From Phoenix dactylifera (lineage: Eukaryota; Streptophyta; Magnoliopsida; Arecales; Arecaceae), in the NCBI RefSeq assembly GCF_009389715.1, contig NC_052397.1, positions 16,502,129 through 16,566,128 on the forward strand: DNA of 64,000 nucleotides, in the 5' to 3' direction. Below are positions 31,999 to 45,535 of this stretch, in pieces. A program made the position numbers and the translations under genes. Within the stretch, counting starts at the first letter, position 1, and each line of letters opens with the position of its first letter. The notes below the pieces were generated by a model. The model was not told the origin of the DNA. It searched no databases and saw only the letters and a list, made by a program, of their open reading frames with translations.

Positions 31999-34900
31999 TC
32001 ACGGCCTTCTCATAGGTGGTGGTTTTTGAGCAGCCATGTTAAGGGGCCTTGGACCAGCAGTACCATAGCCCATTGCAAGTCTGCTTGTTGGTAGGGAAGG
32101 TGGATTTGCTCTGAACGAGGATGTCGGCAGGCCCAGTCGAGCTGCAATTATTTGAGAACGCTCATGGAGAAGTCTCTGTCTTGCTCTGTCTGTTTGTTCC
32201 CTCACCCTCATGATGACACTTTCAATGTCAGCAAATAGCGTCAATTTAGCCTCCAACTTTTGCAACTGCAGAAAATGCAATTCCAAACTTAGCAGTGACA
32301 TCACTCTAGCAATTTGTCACAAAATGAGCTTCATGATCAAATCTCACACTATCTTGTCTATCATCCATTGAAACCCCCAAAAAAATAAACCTCCCTGAAA
32401 ATGTATGAATCTCCACCTCCATGATCCCATACAATACCTGCTTCTCAATAACCAGGGAGACGAGCTGCCGAATATGGTCTTCCTCCTGCTTGGCAAGAAG
32501 CCTAGCTTTCACAGCTGCAGCTGAAAGTGCTGTAACGGCAGCACGTTTTAACCTGTCTATGTTATGATCATCATTTGCTGCAGTTGAGTCACAATTCTTC
32601 TCATCATTGCTTGGAGATTCTTTTTTATTACTCTCATCTACAAGATGCAAGGAAACAAAATCAAATTTCAAGAGATGTCAAGCTAGAATTGGATGCTAAA
32701 TTTCCCCATAACTCATTAAATCATTTGCAAATTGCAATCAGAAATCACGATGTGATGCAATGCGGAGGTATAATTGATGCCTTAAAGTGATTAATGACTA
32801 GAGAAGGCTAGGTCAATGAGGGAATTTCACAAGCCTAAAGCTAGGGTGGCTCATGAAAATATGCAAGATGCTTGAAATTGGTTGTTAGTGTTGATAGAAG
32901 ATTAGGCCGTCAAGTGAACTGCAGGTAAACAGAGCTGTGCTATAAGCAAATAATAGATTGGTCATTCCCAAGATATCTAATGTGAAAATAACTTAAATTT
33001 TACGTTAAGAAGCTAAAAACTTTAAAAGTATAAATGGAAAAGCCTCTACTTATAAAAAACTAGCAAAAAAGTCTTTCAAAGAATAAAAGGAAAAAGAGAT
33101 AATGTAAAAGGAAAAACAATATATTAGTCATTTTATAGAGGGTGACAACTCGCTCGGTTGGTAAACTCACTGGGATATTGATACCAACAACTTGGTTCCA
33201 AATCATGCCATCACCTGACCTCAGCCAGGCAAATTAGTAGATTGTCATTTCCTAGATATCTGATATGAAAATAACCTGAAAATTACATTAATTAGCTAAA
33301 GAGGTTATAGGTATAAAGGAAAATGCTTCTACCTATATAAAACTAGCAAAAAAATTTCAAAAGCCAAAAATAGGAAAAAGAGGAACCGGCAAATCAAAAA
33401 GAAAAAATAATACACCATTTTATGGTGGGTGCCAATTGGCTTAGTTGGTAAACTTACTGGAACATTGATACCAATGACCAGGGTTTGAATACTGCCATCA
33501 CCTGATCCCGACCAGGCTTCCTCCCATTCTCTACTAATATAAAACTAGCAAACAAATTTTTGAAAGCAAAAAAAAGGAAGAGATGGTGTAAAATTTTTAA
33601 AAAAAGACAATACATAAGTCATTTTATGGAGGGCGCCAACTGGCTTGGTTGGTAAAGTCATTGGTATGTTTGTACCAATGACCTGGGACGGAGGAAGAAA
33701 GTTGGTTATGATTGCAGAAGCAACTGCAATTGTCCCATAATTTGGTTATTTCATCATAGTCATTATGCTATGTAAGGTTGTGCATTACGAGCCTTCGGAA
33801 ATGTCAGACAAAACAACAGTCCCCAATATCAAGACAAGGGATACAGCATATAAGCTGAAGCACTACAGAAAAATGGCAGACTGAATCATTTAAAGAGAAA
33901 TAAGCAAGTTATAGCAAGCCTATAACATTCATGCAGATGAAGAAGAAGAAGTAGTAAGCATATTTTACTACTTATCTGCATGTTACTGAGCCAACTGAAA
34001 GATAACACATTCAAGTATCACATTTCTATCGGTAGACCCTGCATATCTCATAACTGTAGCCAGGCCAGATTCCAATGAAATATTCAAAGGTCCCAATCAA
34101 TAATAACAGAAGAAACTAGGAAAGCAAGAATACAGAATCACCTAGTTATAGAGAGCAGAAAAGCTACGAGGAGAGTTTGTATGCCACGAGTGCCAGATGG
34201 TGCAGTTTCCACCTGGCAAATGGGATAAAAATCAGCTGGTTGGCATCCCAATATTGCTGGAACAGGTCTTGGATCAAATCCAAGTGGTGGCATTTCCACC
34301 ATGTTTCTGGAAGGGGGGAAAAGAAAGAAAACAAACTGTAGAGAACAGCCATGTGAGCTAAGGTACAGGGTTAGACAATGAGAGTTGATTTGTTGGTCTG
34401 GAGGATTTCTATCTCAGATAATAGAAGATGCTTAGGTATAGGACTACTTCCTTTTGATAATAACACAATAACTATTTCATAAATGAAGATCGATGGTCAA
34501 GATCTCCCACAAATGAGAGGGATCTTGGTGGACCACATAAGATGAATGGATAGAATTTATAAATTTCCATATGAAAGAGCACTTTTAAGCTTCATGATTG
34601 GCCATGCATGACACCCAGATTAAATAGACTTCCAAGGTTTACGCATGGGACTCTAAAGAGCACATCAATAATTCTCAGCATTAAGTTCTGAGATTGTATG
34701 GCAGTGGGAATCAAGGAGGTGGGATTGAAAAACTTTCAGTCAAAAACTTGGAAAATATCGTAACTAAGAAATGTTATACAAAAACTATCAGAAACGTCAA
34801 TACAAAGGAATCAGTCTATTGAATGCGGATATTATTGCAGATAAGTATTTCTAGCCAATCCCAAGTTGGGGATTAAGGTTTATTTGAGTTAATGAGTTGT

Positions 34901-37900
34901 TTAGACTTTAGATATTTTATTTCTATAATTGCTACTTAAATTTTTAGATATGTGTCTTTCTACCATGATGCCCTCGTAGATTTCAGGAAGAGATATCATT
35001 GGAGAGTCTTCAATATAGGAACAAAAAGGGGCAACTATATGAAATCTAGCAGAGAACTTCAATTTCGTACCTGTTTTCTCCACAATTTCGACTGCTGAAC
35101 CATTTCCAGTTGTTTGCTGCGGCTCCTGTTCTTCCAGACCAGCTGAAATAGCCTTCATATCTGAAGCCTTCAGTGTATCTGACTGTTGTTCGACCTTGTC
35201 TGGTGAGGCTACGTCACCTGTCTCCTTCATAATACTAGGTTTGTCCTCTGAAGACTTTAAATCATCTATTTTCTTCTCTGCACTTGGTGACTTCTCTCCT
35301 GGTGAAGCTAAATCTCCTGGTTCTTTTGTATTATTTGGTGAAGAGACTACAGGCAAAACAGAATCACTTGCATCCTTTGGAGCACTAGACATAATCGGCT
35401 CCCCTGACGAAGCTCGATCAGCAGAATCCTTAATAGTGCTAGGGGCTTTCTCTGATGGGAAAACTACATCACACGATTCCTTTGCATCAGGTTGTTTCTG
35501 CGAGCAATCTTGTGATGCAATGGACAAGTTCTTTTCATTCTCCAGAGAAACAGCATTCTCCTCATTCTTGTCAGTGCAATCATTCGATTTATCAGCACCT
35601 TCCAAATTGGGTGTCTGGCTCACATCTTTATGAGACTCCTCGTGAACCATGTCAGCAACAACACTGCATTTTACATTTTATTTATCAAGACAAGCACTGC
35701 AAGCTGTCTATCACAGTATTACACTAGGATACTATTGCATATGGCTAGTTCACAAACCTTGCACAAGCTGGTGAATCCTTTCTATCATTTGGTGGATCTT
35801 CAAGAATAAAACAATGCCTTGTGGCAAGCTGGATGCCAGGAGACTCCTCTGACATGGCTTTCAAGGAACTGCGGCATGAGGTCGTAGCAACATCATGTTC
35901 CACCAGACCTACTAAGAATGCCGCCTGCAAAGCGAACGTTGAACCATGTTTAGCATCCACACAGAGAAAAAAAAGATGCCAAATTATTTTCCAAGTCACC
36001 TATGCACACTTACCAGTGCCATGACTGGGTTTCCTGCTTCTGCAAATGAGCCTAATCCTCCTTCTTCAGGAAAGTAACCAACAGCATGAAATGCTGTCTT
36101 CAGTGCATCGAGAGCAATGCTGACACCAGTTTCATAAGAAATCTCAACGTCAACAGTACTTTTTTTCTCCGTAGCATTTGTTGCAGAAGTTATAGCTTGA
36201 TCGGCATCACCTGCATTTTCAACTTCCTTTGTTTCAAGATCATCTATGGCAGCCGATTCCTCTTTAACTACAGCATTCTCAGCTTCTGTTGTTCTGGAAA
36301 CATGTGCAGCAGTTGATTCTTTTTTTGCACCTGTATTTTCAGCTTCTGCCGTGCCAGGAACATTTACAGCAGCTGAGTCTTTTGCTTCAGCATTTTCATC
36401 TTCCATTGGTTCAGGAACATTTACAGCAGCCAATTCTTTATCTGCTGAAGTGTGGTCCCTATTCTCCTGGATATTGTTTCTAGCATCGTCTTCGCCTTCC
36501 AAAAAGGAATCCTCGATGGGCATTTGAAGAAAGTGCAAGATGCATTGAGCTTTGGTTTTTGTGGCAACATGTTCAGCAATCTCATTCCAGTTTTCCCCGA
36601 AAAGTTCTAAGGCTTCTAGAAGAAGCAGGGTTTCCTGATCTGTCCAACTCCCACCACTAGCACCAGCAACCTCCACAGAATCCATAAGAATGAAATCACC
36701 TGGTGCCATGCCTGAACCAAATTTCCCATCATTGTAGCAATCAGCGCATAAATCAAAATCTGCCTGTGGAAACAAAATGATAATCAGCACAGCTCTAGAG
36801 TAGAGCTATTAATGAGCAAGTCCTGTCAAAAGAAATCCCAACTATTGCATTATCTTTTTAATACCAGGCTAATATTAACACTCTTTCATTTGAAAAATCT
36901 ATGCCCTGAAAAAGGAGTGTTATATTTCATTTTACAATATCTAAAATGTTTTGAACAATGCAAAGGAAGTAAAAGCTTGCAAAGCAAATCATGTCACATT
37001 TTCATTTTATAATTATTATTTCATTTTACAATATCTAAAATGTTTTGAACAGTGCAAAGGAAGTAAAAGCTTGCAAAGCAAATCATGTCACATTTCCAAA
37101 CAATTATACCTTGTTCAGCAATGCAGTATTTCAGCCAACCTCACAAGCTGATCATTCAAGCAGTCATCATGAAATATATACAAAAACCCATTACTAAAAT
37201 TGATCTTGGAATCTAATAGCAGAACTCAGATTTTGATGAGAGCAGCATCACCCTGCAAATGGATATTACTCTCTTCTGCCAAACCCACTATAAAAATTGC
37301 CAAACTATATGACTTGTCTTTCGCAGCATTAAAGAGTCTTACCATGATTGCAAGACGTCAAAGAAAGGCCAAGGCCTTGCAACCTCCTAGCCTCTTTTTT
37401 AACAACATTGCACCCCCACACCCCCGCCACCCGTGTCGTCCCCCGTTAAGCTAGGCATTAACTCAACCTTTATCCTCTTTAGTCAACTTAAGCTCCCAAC
37501 ATGATATACTTAACCCATGTGGCGCAATTTCTAGCACCTAAGGCATGCGAACTGACCGAGTTTCTCACTTTTAGTGTCCCTGATTGCCGAATCTGAAGAG
37601 ACCCTCATACTTAATTTAGTTCTAGATATTTGGAATTATTAGCCTCATCAAGATCATTCATTTGACTAAGTTCAGATCCACGTTTTAGAACTACAGCAAT
37701 ATAAACACTTCGCCTGGTGAATTAGACGTTGTAAAAGTAAAATGACTCAAGGAACACCATGGACATGGATGCGAATTGGAAAATGTTGCTTTGCAAGGAG
37801 CCCAGGTAAATCAGTTGTATCAATAGTGACAGAATTTGGCATTATTTAGAAAGAGACTCCTACCTGCAGCCAGAGCATAACAACACAAAAAATCTCCCAA

Positions 37901-40900
37901 GTAGATTAACAGTAAGCAATTGGAAAATGTGGCTTTTACGGTCCCCTTCTACCCACCTTCTCATTTCCTTTACTTTTGAAATCTAAAGCATTAGCAGTAA
38001 GCACAAAATCTGAATCAACAGTTTAACTGCTATAAAATTAGAACAGTAAGTCATTGGCAGCACCACAGCATGTTAAGGAAGCATCAGCAATGATAAAAAA
38101 AGACATGGCAGTGAAGGCAATAAAGAAACTCCACAGACACAACAATCATGCCTCTTTCTTTTCTAAAGCTCGATCAGCAAATGGAGCTTGGGAGAGAGGA
38201 AAACAGAAATAGTTGGAATCTAAGAGTTTAATCTTGGTTGTTGGAATCTAAGAGTTTATTCTTGGTTATCTTTTTTTCCTACAATCTCTACTTTTAAACC
38301 TTTCGAGATAAGACAAAATTGGGGATTTACATAAGTTGATAATTGCACTCTTTATTTATGACATCACTAGAAACATTGATTAAATAATGACAAGTTCACC
38401 AAATGCAGACTCTCTCTCACACACACACAAAGAGAGAGAGAGAGAGAGAGAAAAACTCTTTGGTCTCTTCATATGAACTTTTGTTTGTCATCCCTTATTT
38501 TTGGTTGTTCACCTATAGGGAAACAAGGAGCGAAGAATGGCGCAACCAGTCTTACAGGTACGAGAGGTGATACATGCCCTGTATCTGCTCATAACGTGCC
38601 AAACTGGAAGATACCACTATATTCCTGCAGGTCAATATGGGGTTGATACAGTACAATATAGTTAAGAAGTGAAATCTTGGTAGAGGGAAGGGAAAAAAAG
38701 GGACCATGTAGAGGAATTTCAAGCAAACCATGCACTAACAGTAGATTGCTTATAATCTTGCCAGGACAGTTAAACAATTATTAATACTCTGCATGCGATC
38801 GAGTTTATTCTCCTAAAATAAGTGAAGCTTGCCCATGCAGATCAACTTGATTGCTTTCCAATAGGTAGAAAGGACCAAGGGAACAAACAATAGGCCCGAT
38901 AGAAGTTAGAATAACACTTCTATGACTTGCTTTGAGGGAAGGACACAAGGGAACAAACAACAGGCCCTAGAAGCTAGAATAACCCTTTTATGACCTTCTT
39001 TTAGGTGCAATATAGCAAGCAACCTACATGTTGTCTCCTTACCTTTTGAGTTTTGTCACTTACATCTTTAAACAAATTTTGGCGGAAGGAGCAACCTGGC
39101 TAGAATGATTAAATGCAAGAGCATGATTTGGATAATAACTCCCCCCCCCCCCCCCAGGGCAGCCCACACACACACAAAAAAAAAGGGTATAAAGTACAAC
39201 TCAAAGAACCTTCTTTAACCAAGGCATGCCCTAGTCACCTCAGTCAGCATCTCATCACACAAGATCGCCATCCTGCCCTATTCACACGTCCGTAGGAGTT
39301 ACTTGCAAAATAAGGATTCCCTCAAGCTGATAGATAAAATCAAATTCCTTGCAAAGGTCGAGAAATTATTGCTTTACAATTTTGGGAATTCAAAACTTAT
39401 GAATGACATGTAATTCTTACCCTTCAAACAATTTGGTACAACCATCATATGGAAGCTCTAATTCTGGCCTAATATCTTAAATGCAGATTCTTTATGAAAA
39501 GAACTACTTATTTGTTGATCTCTATTGCCTATATTGTTGGAGATAAAAGAGTTTATCCCCCTCCCCTTTAACAAACTAGCTCTAGCCCTCATAAGTTGGC
39601 TTAGAGGATAAGTGAAGACCTTCAAGTTACTCAAAACATAAGTATGATCCCATAAAGAAGGGATAATCAGTCATGCAAGGGTATGAATACCATTTATATG
39701 TGTCATCATCTCAAAACCCTTGCAGGACATAGAACATACTTTGTCTGTCAAATGACTCTTATCATCTCATTTGCCCATAATCCAAACTTGCTTGCTATTT
39801 CAAAGAAGAGATAACTATCCTTGTTGTGTGAAGCTAACCATGTAAATTGAACAAGAATGCCAAGCAAAGTGCAACTGATCTCTCCCTCTCTATTCTCTTA
39901 AGCACTGGCAGACTAGGATTTTGATGAAGGGGAAGGGGCAAAACAATTGGTGATCTATGAATTACTCAATCACAATTATTAGAAACCCAAAGGATTATAA
40001 TGCCTGCTTGAACATGCTATACAGGAATATCACTTCACCTCAAAAATCCAATACATAAGCTCTATGAATAGAGTAGAGATAGTAGCTGGGGACAAGATAA
40101 AAAGGGACATAAGGAAGGGGGATAGAAGCCCCCAATTGCAAAGCCAATATAGGCTCCAACATATCCACAATTCATATCAACAAGGGCCCCACCACATAGT
40201 AGCAGTCCTTCGTGCCAATTGTACAAGGTGTGGGTTGTTTGAAAATCTTTTGTAAGGGTGCGAATCATGAAGATCATACACTTCGTAGAAACTTGACAAA
40301 AGAAGCCAGTCTAGATCCAACATAACAAAGTTTTCAAAAGCAAGCTGCCAGATTTGATTAACATAATAATCCATAAAAGGCAGATCCAAAGATTCTAGTA
40401 AGGGAACTTGATGAAAAGGAAGCTCTGGCCCAAACATCAAAAGTATTCTAAGGGACCTTCCTCTCAAGGCCCACATTAGGCTTCATTGTTGCTTCTAAAA
40501 GGATATAGGCCTTGCTAAGATTCTGCAAGGCTTCACTAAACCCTGATGCAAAATATTACTTCATAAAAGCTAAAGAAGAAGAACAATTCCTGAAAACTAA
40601 AAAAAACCACTCCACTCACCATCTCTATGTGGTCCCTGCCAAACTAGTGGTATCAACAAGGTGATGGATGTGTTCAAAGGTTTTGCAGCAGAACGTAAAT
40701 TAGAAGGGAACATACAATATCCAAAACTAAAGACACATGGAGAGAATTGCTACTTACATACAAACCATGGAGTTGATTAATAAAGGTCGAAATTAAAACT
40801 TTATATATTATTTGTTTTATGGTGGTGATTTTTCAAGATATGAACATTTATCCACATCTCCAAATGGCCAAGAGTGAACATTTATCACTTATAGTTCCCA

Positions 40901-42812
40901 TTGTTTCAAAAGTTTGACTACATGTAAAGGCCATTGTAAAACATTGAAACCTGTACGGAAGGCAACACATCTGAAATACTCCATAGAGTACCGATAATAA
41001 GTTACACCCATGTTATCTTTGTTTATGTCTCCATAAACTAGAGACAACATCAGAAAACAATACATGGTCACATGTGATTAGTGAAGGGCAATAAGCTGGT
41101 AAGTAAACCTGTATTGTGCTTCCAGTTTAGCATGAGAACATCTAACGTGCAGGTTTACTTGACTTCCATTACTAGTATTAGTATCCTCAGTTGAGAGTAA
41201 TCAATCAACCTATGACACTCCGAATTCAAATTCACAATGCACGACAAATGGCAATTTTTAATTTCTAATAAAATTATCTCATACAAACTTCAGCATGTCA
41301 TGAAAACAATTGTATCATCCATGAGAATCTACAGAGAATATGGTACAAGTAATTCTATATGCACTATGTTTCACATAATGTCATGGTCTTAAAACGAAGC
41401 CCAAACTTCAATGTTGTATTGTAACTTAAATGCTAAGAAGTCAGAACAGCTATCAGCATTAAGGAACCAACCAACCTGTTTCTGGCAATGGTAGCGCTTG
41501 CGGGAGCAATCAGCTGCACAAGAGTTGCAATGGTACTCAACTGAAGGTCCGACAGGCCTAATCAAATCATCAGCTAGGGCAGATTCAGGAAGCAAACAAG
41601 GTGTTGCAGCGGGTACAGACAGCTCTGCTTTCTTGGGAACATAGCGAGGGAATGAATTAACTGTCTCGAATTGATACAGTTTATCAACCAAGGATGGTGT
41701 TTTAGCTCCACTATCAGCATCAGAGTTGGCCACATCAGGTTTGGATGGTGGGAAAGGATGGAAATTAATCAAACCCCAGTGATCCAAGAACTCCATTACT
41801 TCTTGCCTCGCATCCATATCTCCAGCAGATAAGTCAGAAAAATCCTTAAGTTCCACTTGTGTCTGTGGGTCAGCGTGAAACTTCTTCATGATGGAATTCC
41901 TTATCTCCATGTATATCTCAGGTGTCCGATTCTCAGACTTCCCGTTGAAAAATGAAGCCAGCATCTGATTCTCGATTGGATGGATCCTCTTCCATGAAAA
42001 CCATCCTATAATTGGAAACAGATAACATATGAATTTCCCGCAAGTGTGTCAAAAATCCAAATTTTTATTGTTAAAAATAGAAAGAATTCACCAGTGAGAA
42101 TTGGCTTCCCACCAAGCATAACATAAAGCTATAAGAAGAATGGTGTTAAATAAACTAGATGAATTCTTGGATGCTCCAAAATAACCATAAGAGATACAAG
42201 ATTCTCGCAATGAAAACAGAAGCAGGAGCACTGCACTCCCAAAAAGGCCAAAACCCCAGTATTAGCAAACTGGCCAGAAACCCTTCAGAATGGAACGAAG
42301 GCAGCCGAAACAAAGACTCCTGCTCGGGTTTCTAAATAGATCTGAAAGATCCTATACTGGTTTAGAAGCTCACCAGCAGGAGTAGGGACGGCATGCACAT
42401 TGGCGCCACGGGATCGAACCAAATCGAAGTCCACATCCACGAGGGGCTCCTCGACCAGCTCCTCCACCTCCGCCTCGGCTGGATCTGCCGCGGCGGACCC
42501 GCCCTTTCCCCCGGAATCCGCCAGCCGCGATGTCTCCGTAGTCCTCTGGACGGCAGCGACGACCTTGTTGGGGGACTGGCGGGCTCGGGTGCAGGGGCCG
42601 TTGTGGACGGGGGGAAGGTGATGGAGAGGGTTCCGCTCCTTGGCGTGGCGCTTCGAAGGACCGGCGGAGGAGGAGGACGTGGTGGAGGCCTTCCTCTTGG
42701 CAGCGCCGGCTCTCCTTCGAGGCCCTTCGACTAGGGTTTCCGCCACCGCCACCGCTGGCGCGGCCTCGGAATTCGCCGGAGCCGGCGGGACGTCGCGGCC
42801 TTTACCTTCCAT
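31999..42812 (-). CDS. SWI3D: SWI3D, SWIRM-ZZ-SANT subunit of SWI/SNF complexes
   Basis: SWI3D is a core scaffold subunit of plant SWI/SNF (BAF-type) chromatin remodellers in the nucleus. Seven exons: 42812-42374, 42005-41476, 36763-36014, 35924-35758, 35663-35071, 32637-32438, 32265-31999. All phases agree, giving 981 residues; Arabidopsis SWI3D has about 985. In order: a basic, Ala-rich N-terminus (KRKA, SKRHAKER); SWIRM from about 147 (GWFSWKRIHPIENQMLASFF); a ZZ zinc finger (about 303-338, with CNSCAADC then CADC); SANT (about 362-408, SWTDQETLLLLEALELFGEN); a long acidic, low-complexity middle; and a C-terminal coiled coil (LKRAAVTALSAAAVKARLLA, ESVIMRVREQTDRARQRLL). The ZZ finger, which separates SWI3D from SWI3A/B/C, is split by a 4.7-kb intron (36764-41475) holding a GA/CA microsatellite near 38410-38452 and a C run near 39140. 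Confidence 0.96.
32955..33690 (+). repeat. Tandem SINE-like units in a SWI3D intron
   Basis: Two full units of about 284 bp (from 32955 and 33238) and a shorter third (about 33531-33690) each contain a tRNA-like head at 33138, 33424 and 33629. The heads carry TGGCTTAGTTGG (perfect Pol III A box in copy 2) and, in copy 2, GGGTTTGAATAC as a weak B box. Each head is preceded by the same AT-rich stretch ending CATTTTAT. The units lie in the intron between SWI3D exons 5 and 6. Confidence 0.65.
36925..37113. repeat. 94-bp tandem duplication in the long SWI3D intron
   Basis: TTTACAATATCTAAAATG and the following about 70 bases occur at 36931 and again at 37025 with only a few differences. The high identity suggests a recent event. 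Confidence 0.8.
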
Positions 42813-44461
42813 CGCCTCTTCGAGGCTGCTTCTTCTCTTTGCTCTCCTTTGCTCGCTCGCGATGTCGTCTGTGGGGAGAGCGGCCGCCGTCACGCCCAAA
42901 CCACCACCCCAGTCCCCTTTTATTTATTTTTTTTAAAAAAATCTTCTCGTGTCTACTCTGGGTGTTCTTTTTTTTTCCCCCGGAAATTAATTTATTTAAT
43001 TACTTATTTATTCGATGATGGCCATGGGGGATATCGTGCGCTGGACGGAGTATGAAAATTGGTGGAATAAGAAAAAAAATGGAAAAAAAAAAGGAGAAGA
43101 GGAAATTTTTAAACATAAAACAATAAAAAAAAAACGGAATGCCCAAGAAGGTTAAAAAAATAAATACATAAAATATTAAAAATAAAATATAAATAGGTAA
43201 ATTTTGAATTAAATCTTAATGATTGAATAATAGCAAATGGTCGTCCTCCAACAAAAATAAAAAAAAAAAAATCAAGAGACCAAGCAAAAACTAAAAGTTC
43301 AACATTTAAATTTATCCGCAAATTCCAATTCTCAAAAATCTGAAATTTAAAATATTCAAAGAAAACTAATAAAAGCGTGGAATAAATCAAGAATTATACA
43401 TTTAAAGAGTCTGCTCTCATCGAGCACTAAGCTTTTTCATTTTTATGGATAGATTGGTCTAATGAGCAAACAAAAATATAAAAAGAATAATGAGTAATTT
43501 TTTTAATAGATAAAGAGAAACAAAGAGAGCTTGATTTGATTTAATTCTATGCGCAACGATTTGATCAAGAATCTTTACCCTCTTTTTATTGCTATTATCC
43601 TTTGAGACAATATCAAAGCCCAGAGAATTTTAATTGATTTTAGTTAAAAACAACCGTTTCTTTTTTTCTTGATTAATATTTATTTTTTCGCTTATATCTA
43701 TTTGAGAAGTCCTTAATAGGCACGTAGTTTTAAATTTCAAAATCTGACTCCTTGAACAAGAAATAAGGTGGAGAGGATTTTTAATTAATTTCAATTATGA
43801 ATAATTCTGATTAGTTAAGAAACGGTAAATTTTTCTTTTTTAACCTATATTCTTTTTACAGTTATATCTATTTGAAAAGCTCTAGATAGGTTATTTTAAA
43901 TTTAAAAATCCCACTTCTAAAATTGGGAATGATATGGTTTCTTCATAACATGATAGGAAACTATTTTCTCTTTTTTTTGAAATTTTGGTGAATTTCTAGA
44001 GAGGGGGAGAGAATGTTATTTAGGCACCATATTATGAGTCTATTTTCATCGATGACACAACTTTGAATAACTGAAACCCACTTCCTTATTTTGCCCTGTT
44101 GCAATTGCTCACCTGCCCTCACTTTCTCCATTCCATCTTCAAGTGCCCTTCTATTGTTGCTATGAGGCACCTCAATTACCACTTGCTCTCTTAATATGTT
44201 GCACATCATGAACAAATTCAAAATGGACCTAAGTTAGTGGCTTAGCTCAAGCTTGTCATATTATTGATTAGGCATGCAATCCTGACAACCACTCCTTGTT
44301 CAAGATTAGACAAGTATGCAAACCCTTCCATTATTTTTCTTACTTGATTATACAATCTTCTAAACTCTACATGAAAGTAATCTACACATTGTGTCATGAG
44401 AGAGGCCCTATTGTTCTTATACACGCATTAAAATATTTATAAGAGGACCGAATAATGTTAC
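42813..44461. other. SWI3D promoter and AT-rich spacer
   Basis: The first about 100 bases upstream of the SWI3D start are GC-rich and probably hold its leader and promoter. From about 42930 on the sequence is AT-rich with many A and T runs. Two short minus-strand frames (43961-44424) resemble nothing I know. Confidence 0.5.
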
Positions 44462-44899
44462 TGTAACAACCCAGGACCTCACCCAAAATGGCTAGCCGGA
44501 AGGTATTATTTGGGTTCCTTGATCCTGTATAAGTACCCAAGATCTACCCAGCAAATAACCGATGTGGGACTAAACACACGCCCGCTGGGTCCTCACATAC
44601 TCCCCCCGTTCAAGCCCTGACGTCCTCGTCAGGCTAAGGGTTCATATCCATTCAAATCTAATCACAAACACCACGATCAGCCCGTGGTCAGCCCCAATGG
44701 ATCCGTGCTACAGTGTCCCCTAGTCCACATAGGTTATGGGCCAGGTCCGCTCTGATACCATTTGTAACAACCCAAGACCTCACCCAAAATGGCTAGCCGG
44801 AAGTTATTATTTGGGTTCCTTGATCCTATATAAATACCCAAGATCTATCCAGCGAATAACCGATGTGGGACTAAACACACGCCCGCACGGATCCTCACA
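44462..44899 (-). mobile_element. TRIM (terminal-repeat retrotransposon in miniature), whole
   Basis: A 438-bp LTR-kin element without coding capacity, lying in minus orientation. LTRs are 44462-44597 and 44763-44899 (136 and 137 bp) and start TGTGAGGA and end TTACA on the element strand. Directly after the upstream LTR lies a primer-binding site TGGTATCAGAGC, matching the plant initiator tRNA-Met 3' end. A purine tract (ACGGGGGGAGTA) precedes the other LTR. A perfect 5-bp target duplication GTTAC flanks the element (44457-44461 and 44900-44904). The LTRs are still closely similar, so the insertion is fairly young. TRIMs depend on other elements for all proteins. Confidence 0.92.
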
Positions 44900-45498
44900 G
44901 TTACGTAAGCTAGTTATATTGCGAATTTAGAAGATGAGGGATAACTTGGTTGCAGATGAATGATGTATAATGTACAAAATGACTAACTAATATACCAATT
45001 GCTCCTCAAACATAAGCATATTTTTTTTAGCATACAAAGCATTTTCTTATATAACAAATGCATTTGTTTCACATGAATTGATTAACAATCTTTAATTTTT
45101 TGAACATGTTTATTCCTTTTGAGATGTCAGATAAATAATGATGGCCTATGACAATTTTTTCCTTATATCTATATTGTATAGTATATAATTAGGACTTATG
45201 AACATGTTTACTGGCAGACAATTGGATTTTGCAATGAAGCACTTAATGCCATATTATAATGAGAAACAAGTTAACTCGCCATGCGAAAGATGATTACAAC
45301 CAAGTGCTATCTATTACATATAATCACATAGTTGAAGAGCGCTGTCAACCATGCTGGAATTTGGTCGAGGTTGGACACCCATGATGGGTTGACCCGACCC
45401 AACTCAATCTGATTTTAAACAAGGGAGGAACATTTTTTAGCGGGCGGAAAACCACCCAAAATTGCTCAACGTAATTAAAACTCGTCTCCACTTTTTGG

Positions 45499-45535
<37 letters not shown>

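Noticed and set aside
34164-34352. Frame with MPPLGFDPRP-like alternative reading in a SWI3D intron
   Set aside because: SWI3D phases and homology join 35071 directly to 32637, so this is intronic and probably chance or transposon debris.
42393-42936. Plus-strand frames opposite SWI3D exon 1
   Set aside because: Shadows of GC-rich exon 1, with no domain and no splice support.
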